Shown: positions 10,404 to 20,668, counted from the first letter of the stretch. The stretch is DNA of 64,000 nucleotides from Deltaproteobacteria bacterium (GCA_016208255.1 JACQYK010000085.1:38996-102995), one strand, 5' to 3'. The notes: generated by a model from the sequence alone, not told the origin. Translations and numbers: made by a program.

Positions 10404-10716
10404 TGTTTCCCTTCATACTTTGAAAATAAACCTTGGCATGAGCGGCCGATTTTTTCTGTCAGAGATGCTCGATTAATTTCAGGTAAGATAGATCTGCTTT
10501 TAAGAAGTTCGTGAAAAAAATTATTGAAAAAGACTTGGCCAAAAAGCTCAAAGCAGCCCTCCGGGTGAAAAGTAATCCGGTAATCCTTCCTGGCGGCCGA
10601 AATTAGTCCGCCATATCCTTAGGCCCATTATACTTGCGGGACCCCGACTTTGTTTGAACTTTCCTTTTCCCCTGCAGATGGATCCTTTTCGTATTTCAAT
10701 TTAAGCAATTTTTCTT

Positions 10717-11028
10717 TTAAATTTTCTCTAATCCTGCCGGGTGGGACACGGAGTGGAACATCATTTCATAAGGCTCCTGAAGAAGGTTCATCGCCCCCCG
10801 GAGTACCCTGAAATGCTCCGATTTTAAATGGGTCAGAAGGTGCTCACGGGTATCCCATTCTTCAAGAAGGCAGAGTTCGTTTTCCCTTTCAATACTCTGA
10901 TAAAAATCGCAGCGGTTGCATCCCCTCTCAATCCTTATAGAACCGCTCAATAAAGCGATGGTTTGAGACAGCTCCAGCTGCTTCTCAGGAAAAACCCTCA
11001 TGCGTATGACAACCAGAATCATAAGCAA
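10717..11028 (-). CDS. Antibiotic biosynthesis monooxygenase (ABM) domain / quinol monooxygenase-like
   Basis: 103 aa; IRMRVFPEKQLELSQTIALLSGSIRIERGCNRCDFYQSIERENELCLLEEWDTREHLLTHLKSEHF. Confidence 0.8.
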   Translation of the reverse strand: MLMILVVIRMRVFPEKQLELSQTIALLSGSIRIERGCNRCDFYQSIERENELCLLEEWDTREHLLTHLKSEHFRVLRGAMNLLQEPYEMMFHSVSHPAGLEKI

Positions 11029-11446
11029 AGATTAATGCAAAGTGATTGCCAAAGATCCGCAAGAAAAATAAATTTGGAATCAGGTCTGATATCGAAGGGT
11101 TTGATTAATCGGGAAGAATAGTGAAGGAGGTTGAAAGATTAGGTTTGGCCACCATATTTAGTGGAACCTCCATATATTGAGGGAGATCTTTGAGGGTAAC
11201 CCAACAACTTGGCGGGCGTCTGAAACCGGGTACCGCCCCGAAGAGGCGGGAATGAACCCTGCCGGACACGGTCTCCACCATCTTTATGATCTTTTATTTT
11301 ATCTGGCTGAACGCAAGATCGATTATCCTTCACCGGATAAAAAAATAGAAGACCGGGGACTGAAGAAATTTATTTCTTGACCTTAATTATTTAGCATGCT
11401 AATATTACACCAACTAAATAAATATCATCTAAAGGAGGACTCCCCG

Positions 11447-12205
11447 ATGAAGGATTTTTTAGAAAAAATTAAAGAATTCACCACCCGAAACGATATTCCG
11501 GTTTTAGGGATCGGCAGGGCCTCCCACCTTGAAAACAGCGCCCCCCAGGGTTATAGACCTTCTGATCTCCTTCCGGCGGCAAAAAGCCTGCTTTGCCTGG
11601 GAATCCCGGTTCCCAAAGGAATATTTAAGTGCGGGGCAAGGGCCAATGAGACTTATTGGAGGGCGGCTAATACCTACTACCGGAATATCGATGCGACGCT
11701 GATGCAGCTTGCACGGATTATAGAGGAAACAGGCGAGACGGCCATTCCCGTCTATGGGTGATTTCCCTATGAAGTCAGAGGTCGGGGCGACTTCTGGGGA
11801 TATCTGTCATTGGTGGCCATGGCCGAATCAGTCGGGATCGGGAAGACCGGCAAGAACGGATTGTTATTCAATTCCCGATATGGGCCGAGGTTGATTCTGG
11901 GCGGTCTGGTGACATCAGCCGCATTACCGGAAATAACCTGGCCTGATCAAAAAGAGATCGGCTGCCCGGAAGGGTGCTTCATCTGCCAGGAGAACTGCCC
12001 GGTCAGGGCCATTGATAAAATCGGGAAGGTGAACCGACTGGCCTGTGCCAAGTATTCGCAGAAAACTCCCCTCTTTTCTTACCTCATGAAGACGAAGACT
12101 TTTGATCCCGCAGACGTGCCGATGCTCAATCACGTAACAGGCGTGGATGATCATGCCATGTATACCTGTATCAAATGTGTCTCCACCTGTCCTTATACTG
12201 CCTAA
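11447..12205 (+). CDS. QueG-like 4Fe-4S (epoxyqueuosine reductase-type) protein, candidate selenoprotein with in-frame UGA at 11759-11761 (residue 105)
   Basis: The two track ORFs (11396..11761, 11810..12205) are in one frame separated by a single TGA: ...AIPVYG-U-FPYEVRGRGDFWGYLSLVAMAESVGIGKTGKNGLLFNSRYGPRLILGG...CPEGCFICQENCPVRAID...CIKCVSTCPYTA*. AAAGGAGG precedes the ATG at 11447. Confidence 0.8.
11762..11798 (+). promoter_or_regulatory. Putative bacterial SECIS element
   Basis: Immediately after the TGA: TTTCCCTAT-GAAGTC-AGAGGTCGGGGC-GACTTC-TGGG. 6-bp perfect stem plus CCC/GGG lower stem; loop contains AGGTC, with GGT beginning 19 nt after UGA (18 nt between). Confidence 0.75.
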
Positions 12206-12228
12206 GTGAGGTTTATAATTTGAAAAAT

Positions 12229-12491
12229 TGTAACACTTTAGCTTTATGAAAAAAGAATTATCAGAAGGTTTAAGCGGTTCCCAAAAGGGAACCTTTGTTG
12301 ATGTCGGCCAGCGCCGACCGAACGGATGTACATGTTTTTGCTCAGGCTCCGGAAGACCCTGAGCAACTTCAATCCGCTTCCAGCGGAAGCTGATGACCCT
12401 GTCCGTCAGGTGATTCGGTTTGTGCCTTTCTTCCGGAAAGGCACAAAAATCATTTGAATTTCAAAAAGCTAAACAGATACGAAAAATTTTA
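12229..12491 (+). repeat. Dispersed nested-palindrome repeat family R1, copy A
   Basis: AACACTTTAG...GCTCAGGCTCCGGAAGACCCTGAGC...CCGCTTCCAGCGGAA...GTGCCTTTC...GAAAGGCACAAAA...TTTCAAAAAGCTAAA..GATACGAAA. Confidence 0.85.
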
Positions 12492-12521
12492 TAATGGGAA
12501 AAATTTGGGAGGACCAAGTAA

Positions 12522-13022
12522 ATGAAAAACGATGACCGAGTGATCTATCTCGTTTTCATGGCTCAACAAAAGCTGAGGACCTATATCACCAATGTACTTC
12601 TGGCTGAAGGTATCAAGGTAACCCTGGGGCAGGCGGGTATCCTCTTTTTATTACAGCAACATGACGGACAAACCATGACCGAGTTAAGTAAGGCCCTGGC
12701 GGTGGAAAACCCCACGCTTACCGGCCTCATCGACCGTCTCGAAAGGTCGGCCTTTGTTAGGCGTCAAGCAGGTTTGGAGGATAGGCGTTCGTTTAAAATT
12801 TACCTCACCCCTGATGGGATTAACGAATGTGAAATCGTAAAACCTATTATTCAGCGAATCAACAATGAGATTAAATCCGGATTTTCCAAAGAAGAAATTG
12901 AAGTGTTCAAGAATGTTTTGCAAGGCTTTTTTAAAAAATTTGATAAACGGAAGGTTGGAAAAACTGCAGCGCCACTTCCAATATATCAAGCCGGTTCCGT
13001 ACATCGATTATGTGGCGGCTGA
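12522..13022 (+). CDS. MarR-family transcriptional regulator
   Basis: 166 aa; winged-helix QTMTELSKALAVENPTLTGLIDRLERSAFVRRQAGLEDRRSFKIYLTPDG. C-terminal about 20 aa likely aberrant (reads into another gene remnant). Confidence 0.85.
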   Translation: MKNDDRVIYLVFMAQQKLRTYITNVLLAEGIKVTLGQAGILFLLQQHDGQTMTELSKALAVENPTLTGLIDRLERSAFVRRQAGLEDRRSFKIYLTPDGINECEIVKPIIQRINNEIKSGFSKEEIEVFKNVLQGFFKKFDKRKVGKTAAPLPIYQAGSVHRLCGG

Positions 13023-13116
13023 TTTTCCTCGGTTGACTATTATTATGATTCCTCCCGTTTGGCCCTGGATCGATGAACAGATATTGCAATCAGTTGGTTT
13101 AGAAATTCAGGGGTAG
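12965..13116 (+). pseudogene. Amidohydrolase (Amidohydro_2) fragment fused out of frame behind marR
   Basis: Frame +1: FQYIKPVPYIDYVAADFPRLTIIMIPPVWPWIDEQILQSVGLEIQG*, matching the internal motif of the intact amidohydrolases at 16908 and 20669 (YLDxIAxDFPxLTxxxxxxxxPWxxE). Confidence 0.75.
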
Positions 13117-13297
13117 AGATTACTCTGCTTAGCATTCACTGGGCCTTTCTTACTTATCAAATGGTTATTGCAGTCCCAGGGTCTCTTTCCACTTTTGGGG
13201 GAGCAGGATCTTCAAGTTTATCTGGAACCGTAGAATTTGATTCCAGGGATAAGGAAATTCTTATCACAAAATCAAACTTTGAGAGTAGCCGAACAGC

Positions 13298-14953
13298 TTA
13301 ATCCGACTTTTTCATCTCAGGACGGATTATCCCGAGCTTATGCATCCTGGCCCTCAAGGTACTCGGGTGCAGGCCCAGGATGGCCGCGGCCCCTTCCTTT
13401 CCCTCGATGCGCCAGCGGGTTTCTGAAAGGGTCTTTAGGATTTGGTTTCGCTCCGTCTCTTCCAGGGTTCTGACGACGGAGGAAAGAGGGGGGGATGAAA
13501 TTTCCAGTTTGTCGGCCAATTGTAAGACTGGTCCGGGGCACAAAATTACAGCCCGTTCAATGATACTTTCCAATTCCCGGATATTTCCGGGCCAGGGGTA
13601 ATCCTGGAGGGCCTTCATCGTTTCCTTCTGGATGGAGGTGATCTCTTTCCCTAATTTCCGGGCATAACGCTCCGTGAAGGCCTGGACCAGAAGCGGTATG
13701 TCTTCTTTTCGCTGCCTTAGAGGAGGTACCGTGATGGGAAAGACGTTGAGCCGATAGTAAAGGTCCTGCCGGAACCGGCCTTTTTGAACCTCTTCCGCAA
13801 GGTTTCGATTGGTCGTGGCCACAAGGCGCACATCGACCTTGATGGTCTGTGACGAGCCCAGACGCTCAAACTCGTTATACTGGATCACCCGGAGCAGTTT
13901 GGCCTGTAACTCCAGCGGCAGTTCCCCTATCTCGTCCAGGCAAAGGGTGGAGCCATGGGCTATCTCGAACCGGCCCACCTGACGGGTATCGGCCCCGGTA
14001 AAGGCCCCCTTCTCCCGGCCGAATAATTCGCTCTCGATTAAATTGGCCGGCAGGGCGGCACAATTGACGATGATCAACGGCCGATCCCGGCGGGGGCTCA
14101 GGTTGTGGATGGCGGCGGCGATCAATTCCTTCCCCGTACCGGTCTCTCCCAGAATGAGAACCGTAGTGTCCTGAGGGGCCACCTGTTCTACTCGATAGAG
14201 AACATACTTGAGACCATCGCTTTGTCCGAGAATATGGTCGAATCCATGCCTCATTTTGTTCTCTTGACGGAAATAAATATTCTCGGCTTCCAGTTGGTCT
14301 TTCAAGACCTTGATTTCGGAAAGGGCCTTACGGAGGGATTCTTCGGCCAGTTGACGTTCTTTTATCTCCTGTCCCAGTTGCTCGTTCGCTCTTCGAAGTT
14401 CGAAGGTCCGTTCCTCCACCCTTCGTTCCAGTTCGTTGTGTGCCTTTTGTAAGGCCTCGGCCAGAAGTTTCCGTTCGGTGATGTCGCGGATATTACACTG
14501 GATCACCCTCTGGTGATTAACCAGATAGACATTGCTGACAAATTCCACAGCAATGGATCGTCCATCTATTGTTTCAAGGGGTAAATCCTCGAAGCGGACA
14601 TATCCTTTGCTCTGTAAATCCAAAAAGGTGGGTTTTGAGGCATCCATATCTTTAAAGGGACCAATTTCCCAGAGTTTTTTGCCTAAAAAATCCTCATAAG
14701 AATAACCCAACATTTCTATCAAAAAGGGATTGACATCCGTTATTTGCCCGGTCTCGGCATCGAGGATTAAAATGCCGTCCCGGGCCGTTTCGAAGAGACG
14801 CCGATAACGCGTTTCAGAAATCTTTAGCCTCTCTTCCGTTTGTTTTTGGTTGGCCAGGTCCTGAATTCGGCGCTTCGCAGCCTTCAGCTTCTTCCGAAGC
14901 CCTTCCATCTCCCGAAGAAGTTCCTGCTTGGTTTTGGCGATTTCTTTCAACAA
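13298..14953 (-). CDS. PAS-domain sigma-54-dependent Fis-type transcriptional regulator
   Basis: 551 aa; [35 protein letters not shown] (GAFTGA), C-terminal HTH. Confidence 0.95.
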   Translation of the reverse strand: MLKEIAKTKQELLREMEGLRKKLKAAKRRIQDLANQKQTEERLKISETRYRRLFETARDGILILDAETGQITDVNPFLIEMLGYSYEDFLGKKLWEIGPFKDMDASKPTFLDLQSKGYVRFEDLPLETIDGRSIAVEFVSNVYLVNHQRVIQCNIRDITERKLLAEALQKAHNELERRVEERTFELRRANEQLGQEIKERQLAEESLRKALSEIKVLKDQLEAENIYFRQENKMRHGFDHILGQSDGLKYVLYRVEQVAPQDTTVLILGETGTGKELIAAAIHNLSPRRDRPLIIVNCAALPANLIESELFGREKGAFTGADTRQVGRFEIAHGSTLCLDEIGELPLELQAKLLRVIQYNEFERLGSSQTIKVDVRLVATTNRNLAEEVQKGRFRQDLYYRLNVFPITVPPLRQRKEDIPLLVQAFTERYARKLGKEITSIQKETMKALQDYPWPGNIRELESIIERAVILCPGPVLQLADKLEISSPPLSSVVRTLEETERNQILKTLSETRWRIEGKEGAAAILGLHPSTLRARMHKLGIIRPEMKKSD

Positions 14954-15097
14954 TGTTGTCTTTCTGACCGTTCACAATTTTTGGGGTATGGATAGGATAT
15001 AAATTTTAAAGAAGAATAACCGATTGTCAATAGAAAAGGTCCTTATCTTTGGCCTCTTTTTTTATCGGCCTAACCGAAACATTAACCTTGTTGAAGG

Positions 15098-15192
15098 TCA
15101 TTTATCGATTGCCACGGGAGGCTTTCTGCCGACCCTTTGCCAAAGCCCCCATCCGGGGGCCGGGGTGAGGGCCGGCAATCGATAACCGTGGC
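15098..15192. repeat. Repeat family R2 copy 1 (TTATCGATTGCC ... GGCAATCGATAA)
   Basis: Shares CACGGGAGGCT...CCCCC.T.CGGGGGCCGGGGTGAG..GGCCGGCAATC with 35046 and 36192. Confidence 0.85.
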
Positions 15193-15249
15193 CACTTTAG
15201 TGCGAAAATAGGATCCTAGCCTTCCCTCGCCCAGTCCTATTTTCATGTC

Positions 15250-15420
15250 CAGGCTTCCGATCGATCGGCCTTGGCCGATCTCAGGGGGAGACTCCCAAAG
15301 GGAGTCGGACAGGAAGCCTCCTATAAGGTCGACCCCAGCCTCCTTGGGAGGCTTTTTTTTAGGTCGGCGAAGCCGACCGAGTCGACCGGATCGAGGTGCC
15401 ACGCCACCAAAAGCGTGGCA
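15250..15420. repeat. Cluster of short perfect palindromes
   Basis: GATCGGCC-TT-GGCCGATC (15263-15280), GACTCCC-AAA-GGGAGTC (15290-15306), AGCCTCC-TT-GGGAGGCT, GGTCGGC-GAA-GCCGACC (15362-15378), TGCCACGC-N8-GCGTGGCA (15397-15420). Confidence 0.9.
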
Positions 15421-15449
15421 TGACGGTTTATTTCGGGTTTCCCTGATCG

Positions 15450-16589
15450 TCAGGCCTGCAACTTCCGCCCGATGGTCATGATCTCCGCTTCCTTGGTCCC
15501 TTCGTAAATCTCCAGAATCTTGGCGTCGCGATACCACTTTTGAACGGGATATTCCTCAATGTAACCATAACCGCCATGGAGTTCCACCGCGTAATTGGCG
15601 CAGAGGACAGCGGTCTGGCCGCTGAAAAATTTGGCCATGGCCGATAAATGATAATCCGGGCGGCCCACATCGGCCAACCAGGCGGCTCGGTAAACCAGAC
15701 CTCTCAGGGCTTCGATCATGATGGCCATTTCCGTCAATTTTTTCTGAGTCAGCTGGAAGGTCCCCAGGGGAGCCCCGAAAACCGTTCTTTCCTTAACATA
15801 CCGGATGCTGGCTTCCAGACAGGCCTCGCTGAGTCCCAGACCCTGAGCGGCGACCATAATCCGTGTGGTGTCAAAGAAGTGCATCAGCTCCATAAAACCC
15901 CGCCCTTCCCGACCCACCAGGTTGCTTTGGGAAACCCGGACTTCTTCAAAGGCGATCTCAGCCGTATCACTGGAGCGAATCCCCATTTTCCCTTTGATCT
16001 TATTGCGGCTGATTCCCCTGGCATCGGCGGGAACAATGATCAGGCTGAAGCTGTTGTGTTTCTTTTCCTCCGGATTGGTAATGCATTGGGCCACCATGAA
16101 ATCACAAACGGAGCCGTTGGTGATGAACATTTTGTTGCCGTTGATGACATAATCCCCGCCGTCCTTTACCGCGCGGGTCTTATACCCGGCCACATCGGTG
16201 CCGGCGTTGGGCTCGGTATAAGCCCCGGCGGAAACTTTTTCTCCGGAGCAAACCTGGGGCAGGTAGGTTTTCTTCTGTTCTTCGCTTCCATACTGAAGGA
16301 TAGATTCGCAGCCAAAACTGGAGGCTATAATATTCAGTCCTATGCCCATGTCGATTTTGGAGAATTCCTCGGTGATCAGACAGTTCCCAAAGAAACCGAC
16401 TCCGGCCCCGCCATATTCTTCCGGGATCCAGGATCCGGTCAGGCCGTTTTCCCCGGCCTTTTTCCGGATCTCGGGAGTGTACTTTTCCTGTTCGTCGCAT
16501 TCCTGGGAGACGGGTTTAAATTCGTTAAGGGCAAATTTGTAGGCCATCTCTTTCAACATCTTCTGTTCGTCAGTCAGATCAAAATCCAT
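15450..16589 (-). CDS. Acyl-CoA dehydrogenase
   Basis: 379 aa; full ACAD pattern (AYTEPNAGTDVAGYKT, LHGGYGYIEEYPVQKWYRDAKILEIYEGTKEAE). Confidence 0.96.
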   Translation of the reverse strand: MDFDLTDEQKMLKEMAYKFALNEFKPVSQECDEQEKYTPEIRKKAGENGLTGSWIPEEYGGAGVGFFGNCLITEEFSKIDMGIGLNIIASSFGCESILQYGSEEQKKTYLPQVCSGEKVSAGAYTEPNAGTDVAGYKTRAVKDGGDYVINGNKMFITNGSVCDFMVAQCITNPEEKKHNSFSLIIVPADARGISRNKIKGKMGIRSSDTAEIAFEEVRVSQSNLVGREGRGFMELMHFFDTTRIMVAAQGLGLSEACLEASIRYVKERTVFGAPLGTFQLTQKKLTEMAIMIEALRGLVYRAAWLADVGRPDYHLSAMAKFFSGQTAVLCANYAVELHGGYGYIEEYPVQKWYRDAKILEIYEGTKEAEIMTIGRKLQA

Positions 16590-16647
16590 TTTATTCCTCC
16601 TTTCATGACGGAACCTCCATTGGACAGAAAGTTCCCGTTCTTTAAAA

Positions 16648-16905
16648 AATCATAACACTTTAATCAAATGAAAAAGTAATTGTCTGACAGGATAAACAGG
16701 ATGTTAAGATATTTTGCTCAGGCTCCGGAAGACCCTGAGCAACCCCCATCCGCTCCTGGCGGAAACTACTGCTTTTATAAAAGGAATGATTCGGTTTGTG
16801 CCTTTCCCTGCCTGCCCGCAGGTGGAAAGGCATAAAATCAAGAAATCCTGTAAATCCTGTCAAAAATAGCCTTTGAATTTTAATAATCTATATCGATACA
16901 CAAAA
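16648..16905 (+). repeat. Repeat family R1, copy B
   Basis: AACACTTTAATC...CTGACAGGATAAACAGGAT...GCTCAGGCTCCGGAAGACCCTGAGCAAC...GTGCCTTTCC...GGAAAGGCA...ATCCTGTAAATCCTGTC. Confidence 0.8.
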
Positions 16906-16907
16906 AT

Positions 16908-17858
16908 CTATTTCCCGAGTTTCAATACCCTGGCCGCGTTATCAAACATCCATTTCCGGTAAATGGTTTCGTTTTTGGTCAGGTCTCTGGTTTCCTCGAT
17001 GATGGTTTTTAGGGGCAAGCCCTGGGTTCCCCAGCCGCTGGCAAAAATAATTTGATCCTGAAGGCCTTTATTCCCGCTTTCGATCAGTTCCGCATAGCCG
17101 CTTCCGGGATTCTTGACATTTTTCGGCCTCTGACAGGAAAGATCGATGCAGATGTTCCTGTGCCTTCTGGCTACGGCCAACAGCTCCGCTATCCAGGGCC
17201 AGCCTCCGAGGCCGGCCACAATAGTCAGTTCAGGGAAATCGCAGGCGATCTCATCCAGGTAGGCCGGACGGCACAGGTCCAAAGGACGATCCGTATACAG
17301 GTGCAGCGCCGTGGTGATACGAGCCGGTATATCCAACTCGACGCATTTGGCGTAAAAGGGGTAGTATTTTTTATGGTTGGAAGGAAGATTTTCCCGGAAA
17401 CCGGAAACCACCAGTCCTCTAAAACCCATCTCTTTAACGGTCTGTTCAAAACGCTTGACATTGGGCATCCCCTGATGGGGGCTGCTTCTGAAAAAAGGGA
17501 AAAGTCGACCGGGGTATTCCCGAGTGATGGCCGCCGTATCTTCAACCGAGGCCCACATGCCGGTGGTGCCGATACAGGCCTGGGTGACACCGGCGTCATC
17601 CAGCATGGCGATGAACTCCTGGTGGGTCATGGTTCTTTCCAGATATTTTTCAGCCACCATGACGGCGACTTCGATATATCCCCTGTCCCGGATGGTCTGA
17701 TTCAATTCTTCCATCGTTAAGTTGAGCATTTCAGCCCACCGATGTCCGAATTGGGCGAAATAGCCCCGATGGACGAATCCGCCTCCGGATTTCAGCAAGG
17801 CAATGGTTTCTTTTTTAACCTCCTCGGTCGGCGAATCACATTCAAAATCGATAATCAT
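16908..17858 (-). CDS. Amidohydrolase family (Amidohydro_2)
   Basis: 316 aa; YLDEIACDFPELTIVAGLGGWPWIAE, C-terminal FASGWGTQGLP. Confidence 0.85.
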   Translation of the reverse strand: MIIDFECDSPTEEVKKETIALLKSGGGFVHRGYFAQFGHRWAEMLNLTMEELNQTIRDRGYIEVAVMVAEKYLERTMTHQEFIAMLDDAGVTQACIGTTGMWASVEDTAAITREYPGRLFPFFRSSPHQGMPNVKRFEQTVKEMGFRGLVVSGFRENLPSNHKKYYPFYAKCVELDIPARITTALHLYTDRPLDLCRPAYLDEIACDFPELTIVAGLGGWPWIAELLAVARRHRNICIDLSCQRPKNVKNPGSGYAELIESGNKGLQDQIIFASGWGTQGLPLKTIIEETRDLTKNETIYRKWMFDNAARVLKLGK

Positions 17859-18155
17859 TATTCCCTCCTTTATTTAAGATAGGCCCATTTTATAAATAGT
17901 ACCGTTTTCCTTAGCCCGTTATAGTACGAAAAACTGAATGGAGTCTATTATGATTATCCATCTTTATTAGTCCATGCAAGAGATATTTTAATAAAAAAAT
18001 TGACTTGACAAAATTTCATGTTTCAGATGTCCTAAAAAAGGGATAGCACTGAAAAGTGCCTCCCTTTTTTTAACCAGTATACTATCGAGTGTTTGCCGGC
18101 TGCAGGCCTTTAAAGCGCTCTACAGGGTACCATTAAACTATTGGAGGCCTATATC

Positions 18156-19709
18156 ATGAGTTGGCTGGATGATGTTGAAGAATTGAGACGCCGTCAGGAG
18201 ATCGCCAGACAAATGGGGGGGCCTGAACGGGTGGCCAGACAGCATGCCAAAGGAAGGCTGACGATTCGAGAGCGTCTCGACCTGCTCTTTGACCAAAGCT
18301 CCTTTCAGGAAATCGGGACACTGGCCGGTAAGGCGGTCTATGGTGATGATGGAAGTCTGCAGTCCTTCACCCCGAGCAGCGTCGTTATGGGCTATGGACG
18401 CATCGATGGGCAAACCGCCTGTGCTTTTGGAAATGATTTTACCGTCAAAGGGGGTTCCAGCGACGAAAATGCTGGGAACAAGGCTGAATTCCTGATGAGG
18501 ATGGCCAAAGAGCGATTAATGCCCCTGGTCTGTTTGTATGACGGAGCGGGAGGAAGTGTATCCGAAGGGGGAGATTATACGATTGTCCCGGTGAATTTTG
18601 GCTGGGCGACCCTGACCGAGTTGATGGGACTGGTGCCGGTCGTCGCCGCCAATTTAGGTACTTCCGCCGGATGGATTGCCGTGCAGGCCGCCTTCTCCCA
18701 TTGGAATGTGATGACCAAAAACAGTGAACTTTTTGTAGCCGGACCGCCGCTGGTGGAACGCGGTCTGTTCCAATCCATTACCAAGGAAGCTTTGGGAAAC
18801 TACCGGGTTCACGCCTACCAGAGCGGGGTCATCGACAATGTGGCCGAGGATGAACAGGATGCCATTCGTCAGATCAAGCGGTTTCTGAGTTATTTACCCT
18901 CCAATGTCTGGCAGCAGCCCCCAAGAATCGAAACGGAAGACGATCCCAACCGGCGGGACGAGGAATTAATTTCTATCATTCCCGAAGACATCAGAAAGAT
19001 TTATGATATCCGCAAACTCCTCCGGCATATCCTAGACCAAGACTCCCTGTTTGAATATGCCCCTTACTACGGGCGAGCCGTTGTCACCGGCCTGGCCCGT
19101 CTGAACGGCTATCCGGTGGCGATTATCAGTAATGACTGCCAACACCTGGGAGGAGCCCAAGACGCGCCGGCAGCGGAGAAGATGCTCAAGTTCATCGATC
19201 TGGCGGATACTTTTCATCTGCCGATTATCTATCTGATGGATGCTCCGGGCTACATGATCGGTCTGGACTCGGAAAAAACAGGCCCCGAGCGCAAGGCCGT
19301 CAGGGTCCATGCCGCCATGCACCAGGCGACTACGCCCTGGGTATCCGTCCTGCTGAGACGATCCTTCGGGGTGGCCGGTGCCGGTCACGGGCAGTATAAC
19401 CATCTGAATCTCCGCTTTGCCTGGCCCTCCGGCCGCTGGGGTTCACTCCCGATTGCCGGTGGGGCCATGGCTGAGTTTCGCGGCGAGATTGAAGCGGCCT
19501 CGGACCCGGAAGCGAAAAGGATTGAAATCGAAAAACGTTTGGCCGACCTGGGTTCCCCCCTGCGGACGGCCAATCATTTTTCTTTAATGGGTGTGGAAGA
19601 GATTATTGATCCCCGGGATACCAGGCCCATCCTCTGCGAATTCGCCAGGCAGGCCCAGGCGGTGACCGCCACCCAGCTTGGGCCGAAATATCGAATGATG
19701 AGACCTTAG
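18156..19709 (+). CDS. Acyl-CoA carboxylase carboxyltransferase (beta) subunit
   Basis: MSWLDDVEELRRRQEIARQMGGPERVARQHAKGRLTIRERLDLLFD...; carboxyltransferase N- and C-domains. Confidence 0.92.
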   Translation: MSWLDDVEELRRRQEIARQMGGPERVARQHAKGRLTIRERLDLLFDQSSFQEIGTLAGKAVYGDDGSLQSFTPSSVVMGYGRIDGQTACAFGNDFTVKGGSSDENAGNKAEFLMRMAKERLMPLVCLYDGAGGSVSEGGDYTIVPVNFGWATLTELMGLVPVVAANLGTSAGWIAVQAAFSHWNVMTKNSELFVAGPPLVERGLFQSITKEALGNYRVHAYQSGVIDNVAEDEQDAIRQIKRFLSYLPSNVWQQPPRIETEDDPNRRDEELISIIPEDIRKIYDIRKLLRHILDQDSLFEYAPYYGRAVVTGLARLNGYPVAIISNDCQHLGGAQDAPAAEKMLKFIDLADTFHLPIIYLMDAPGYMIGLDSEKTGPERKAVRVHAAMHQATTPWVSVLLRRSFGVAGAGHGQYNHLNLRFAWPSGRWGSLPIAGGAMAEFRGEIEAASDPEAKRIEIEKRLADLGSPLRTANHFSLMGVEEIIDPRDTRPILCEFARQAQAVTATQLGPKYRMMRP

Positions 19710-19788
19710 GGGACCCGGCGCCGGCAACCGGGACGGGCCAGGACGGAGAACCCATCCCGGGATTTAAAAAAAGACCGTTTCTGCCGCC

Positions 19789-20595
19789 TTAGACCATGCT
19801 GAATCCACCGCTGACGCTGATGGTCTGACCGGTGATATGTCTGGATACATCGGACGATAGAAAAACGCACATCCGGGCCAGATCGATCGGTTCCCCCAGG
19901 CGGCGGATCGGATAAACCTTCAACATGGCCTCCATTCTCTTCTTGAAATCCTCGTCCCCCATTTTGTTTTTCAGTTTCTCCCGACTGGCCAGGATCCTTT
20001 CCGTATCGGTCGCCCCGGCCGAGACCGCGTTGACGTTTATATTAAATTTCCCTACTTCCCTGGCTAAAGCCTTTTGGAAAGCAACGATGCCCCCCTTGGC
20101 CGCCGAATAGGCCGCCATAAAGGCCTCCCCGGTCCTTCCGGCATCGGAAATCATATTGACTATCTTCCCGTATTGATTCTTTATCATGCCCGGAAGCACC
20201 GCTCTGGTACAATTGAAAACCCCATACAGACAAAGATTCACCGTATAATCCCAATCTTCCTTTTCCGTTTCGTAAAAGGGTCGAGGGGTTTTTCCGGCTT
20301 CCCAATGCACACCCCGGCCGGCATTGTTGATGAGAATATCCACCCGGCCGAACTCCTCGATTACTTTCTTATACAGGTCATTCACTTCGTCCTGGTTGTC
20401 CACACCCGCCTTTATAGCCAAGGCCTTCACTCCCAGCGCCCTGGCTTCTTCCGCTGTCTTCTCAGCCACGGACTGATTGATGTCATTGACCACCACGTTG
20501 GCCCCTTCAGCGGCCAGGGTCAAAACACTGACACGACCGATCCCTAATCCCGATCCGGTCACGATGGCCACTTTTCCTTTTAAAAATAAATCCAT
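19789..20595 (-). CDS. SDR-family oxidoreductase
   Basis: Start re-set to MDLFLKGKVAIVTGSGLGIGRV; GxxxGxG, NNAG, YSAAKGG, C-terminal SGGFSMV. Confidence 0.95.
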   Translation of the reverse strand: MDLFLKGKVAIVTGSGLGIGRVSVLTLAAEGANVVVNDINQSVAEKTAEEARALGVKALAIKAGVDNQDEVNDLYKKVIEEFGRVDILINNAGRGVHWEAGKTPRPFYETEKEDWDYTVNLCLYGVFNCTRAVLPGMIKNQYGKIVNMISDAGRTGEAFMAAYSAAKGGIVAFQKALAREVGKFNINVNAVSAGATDTERILASREKLKNKMGDEDFKKRMEAMLKVYPIRRLGEPIDLARMCVFLSSDVSRHITGQTISVSGGFSMV

Positions 20596-20668
20596 AGTCT
20601 CATCTCCCATTGAAAGAATTATCTGATAAAAGAATTGGATTTTCAAAAAACTAAATTGATACGAGTTT

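Noticed and set aside
12684-13004. 106-aa minus-strand ORF
   Set aside because: Antisense to MarR; no domain resemblance.
15082-15537. 151-aa minus-strand ORF
   Set aside because: Covers palindromic repeats R2 and the cassette cluster; translation (GVAPRSGRLGRLRRPKKKPPKEAG) is repeat-derived.
15648-16655. 335-aa ORF on + strand
   Set aside because: Antisense to a clear acyl-CoA dehydrogenase (15450..16589); low-complexity composition typical of shadow ORFs in a codon-biased genome.
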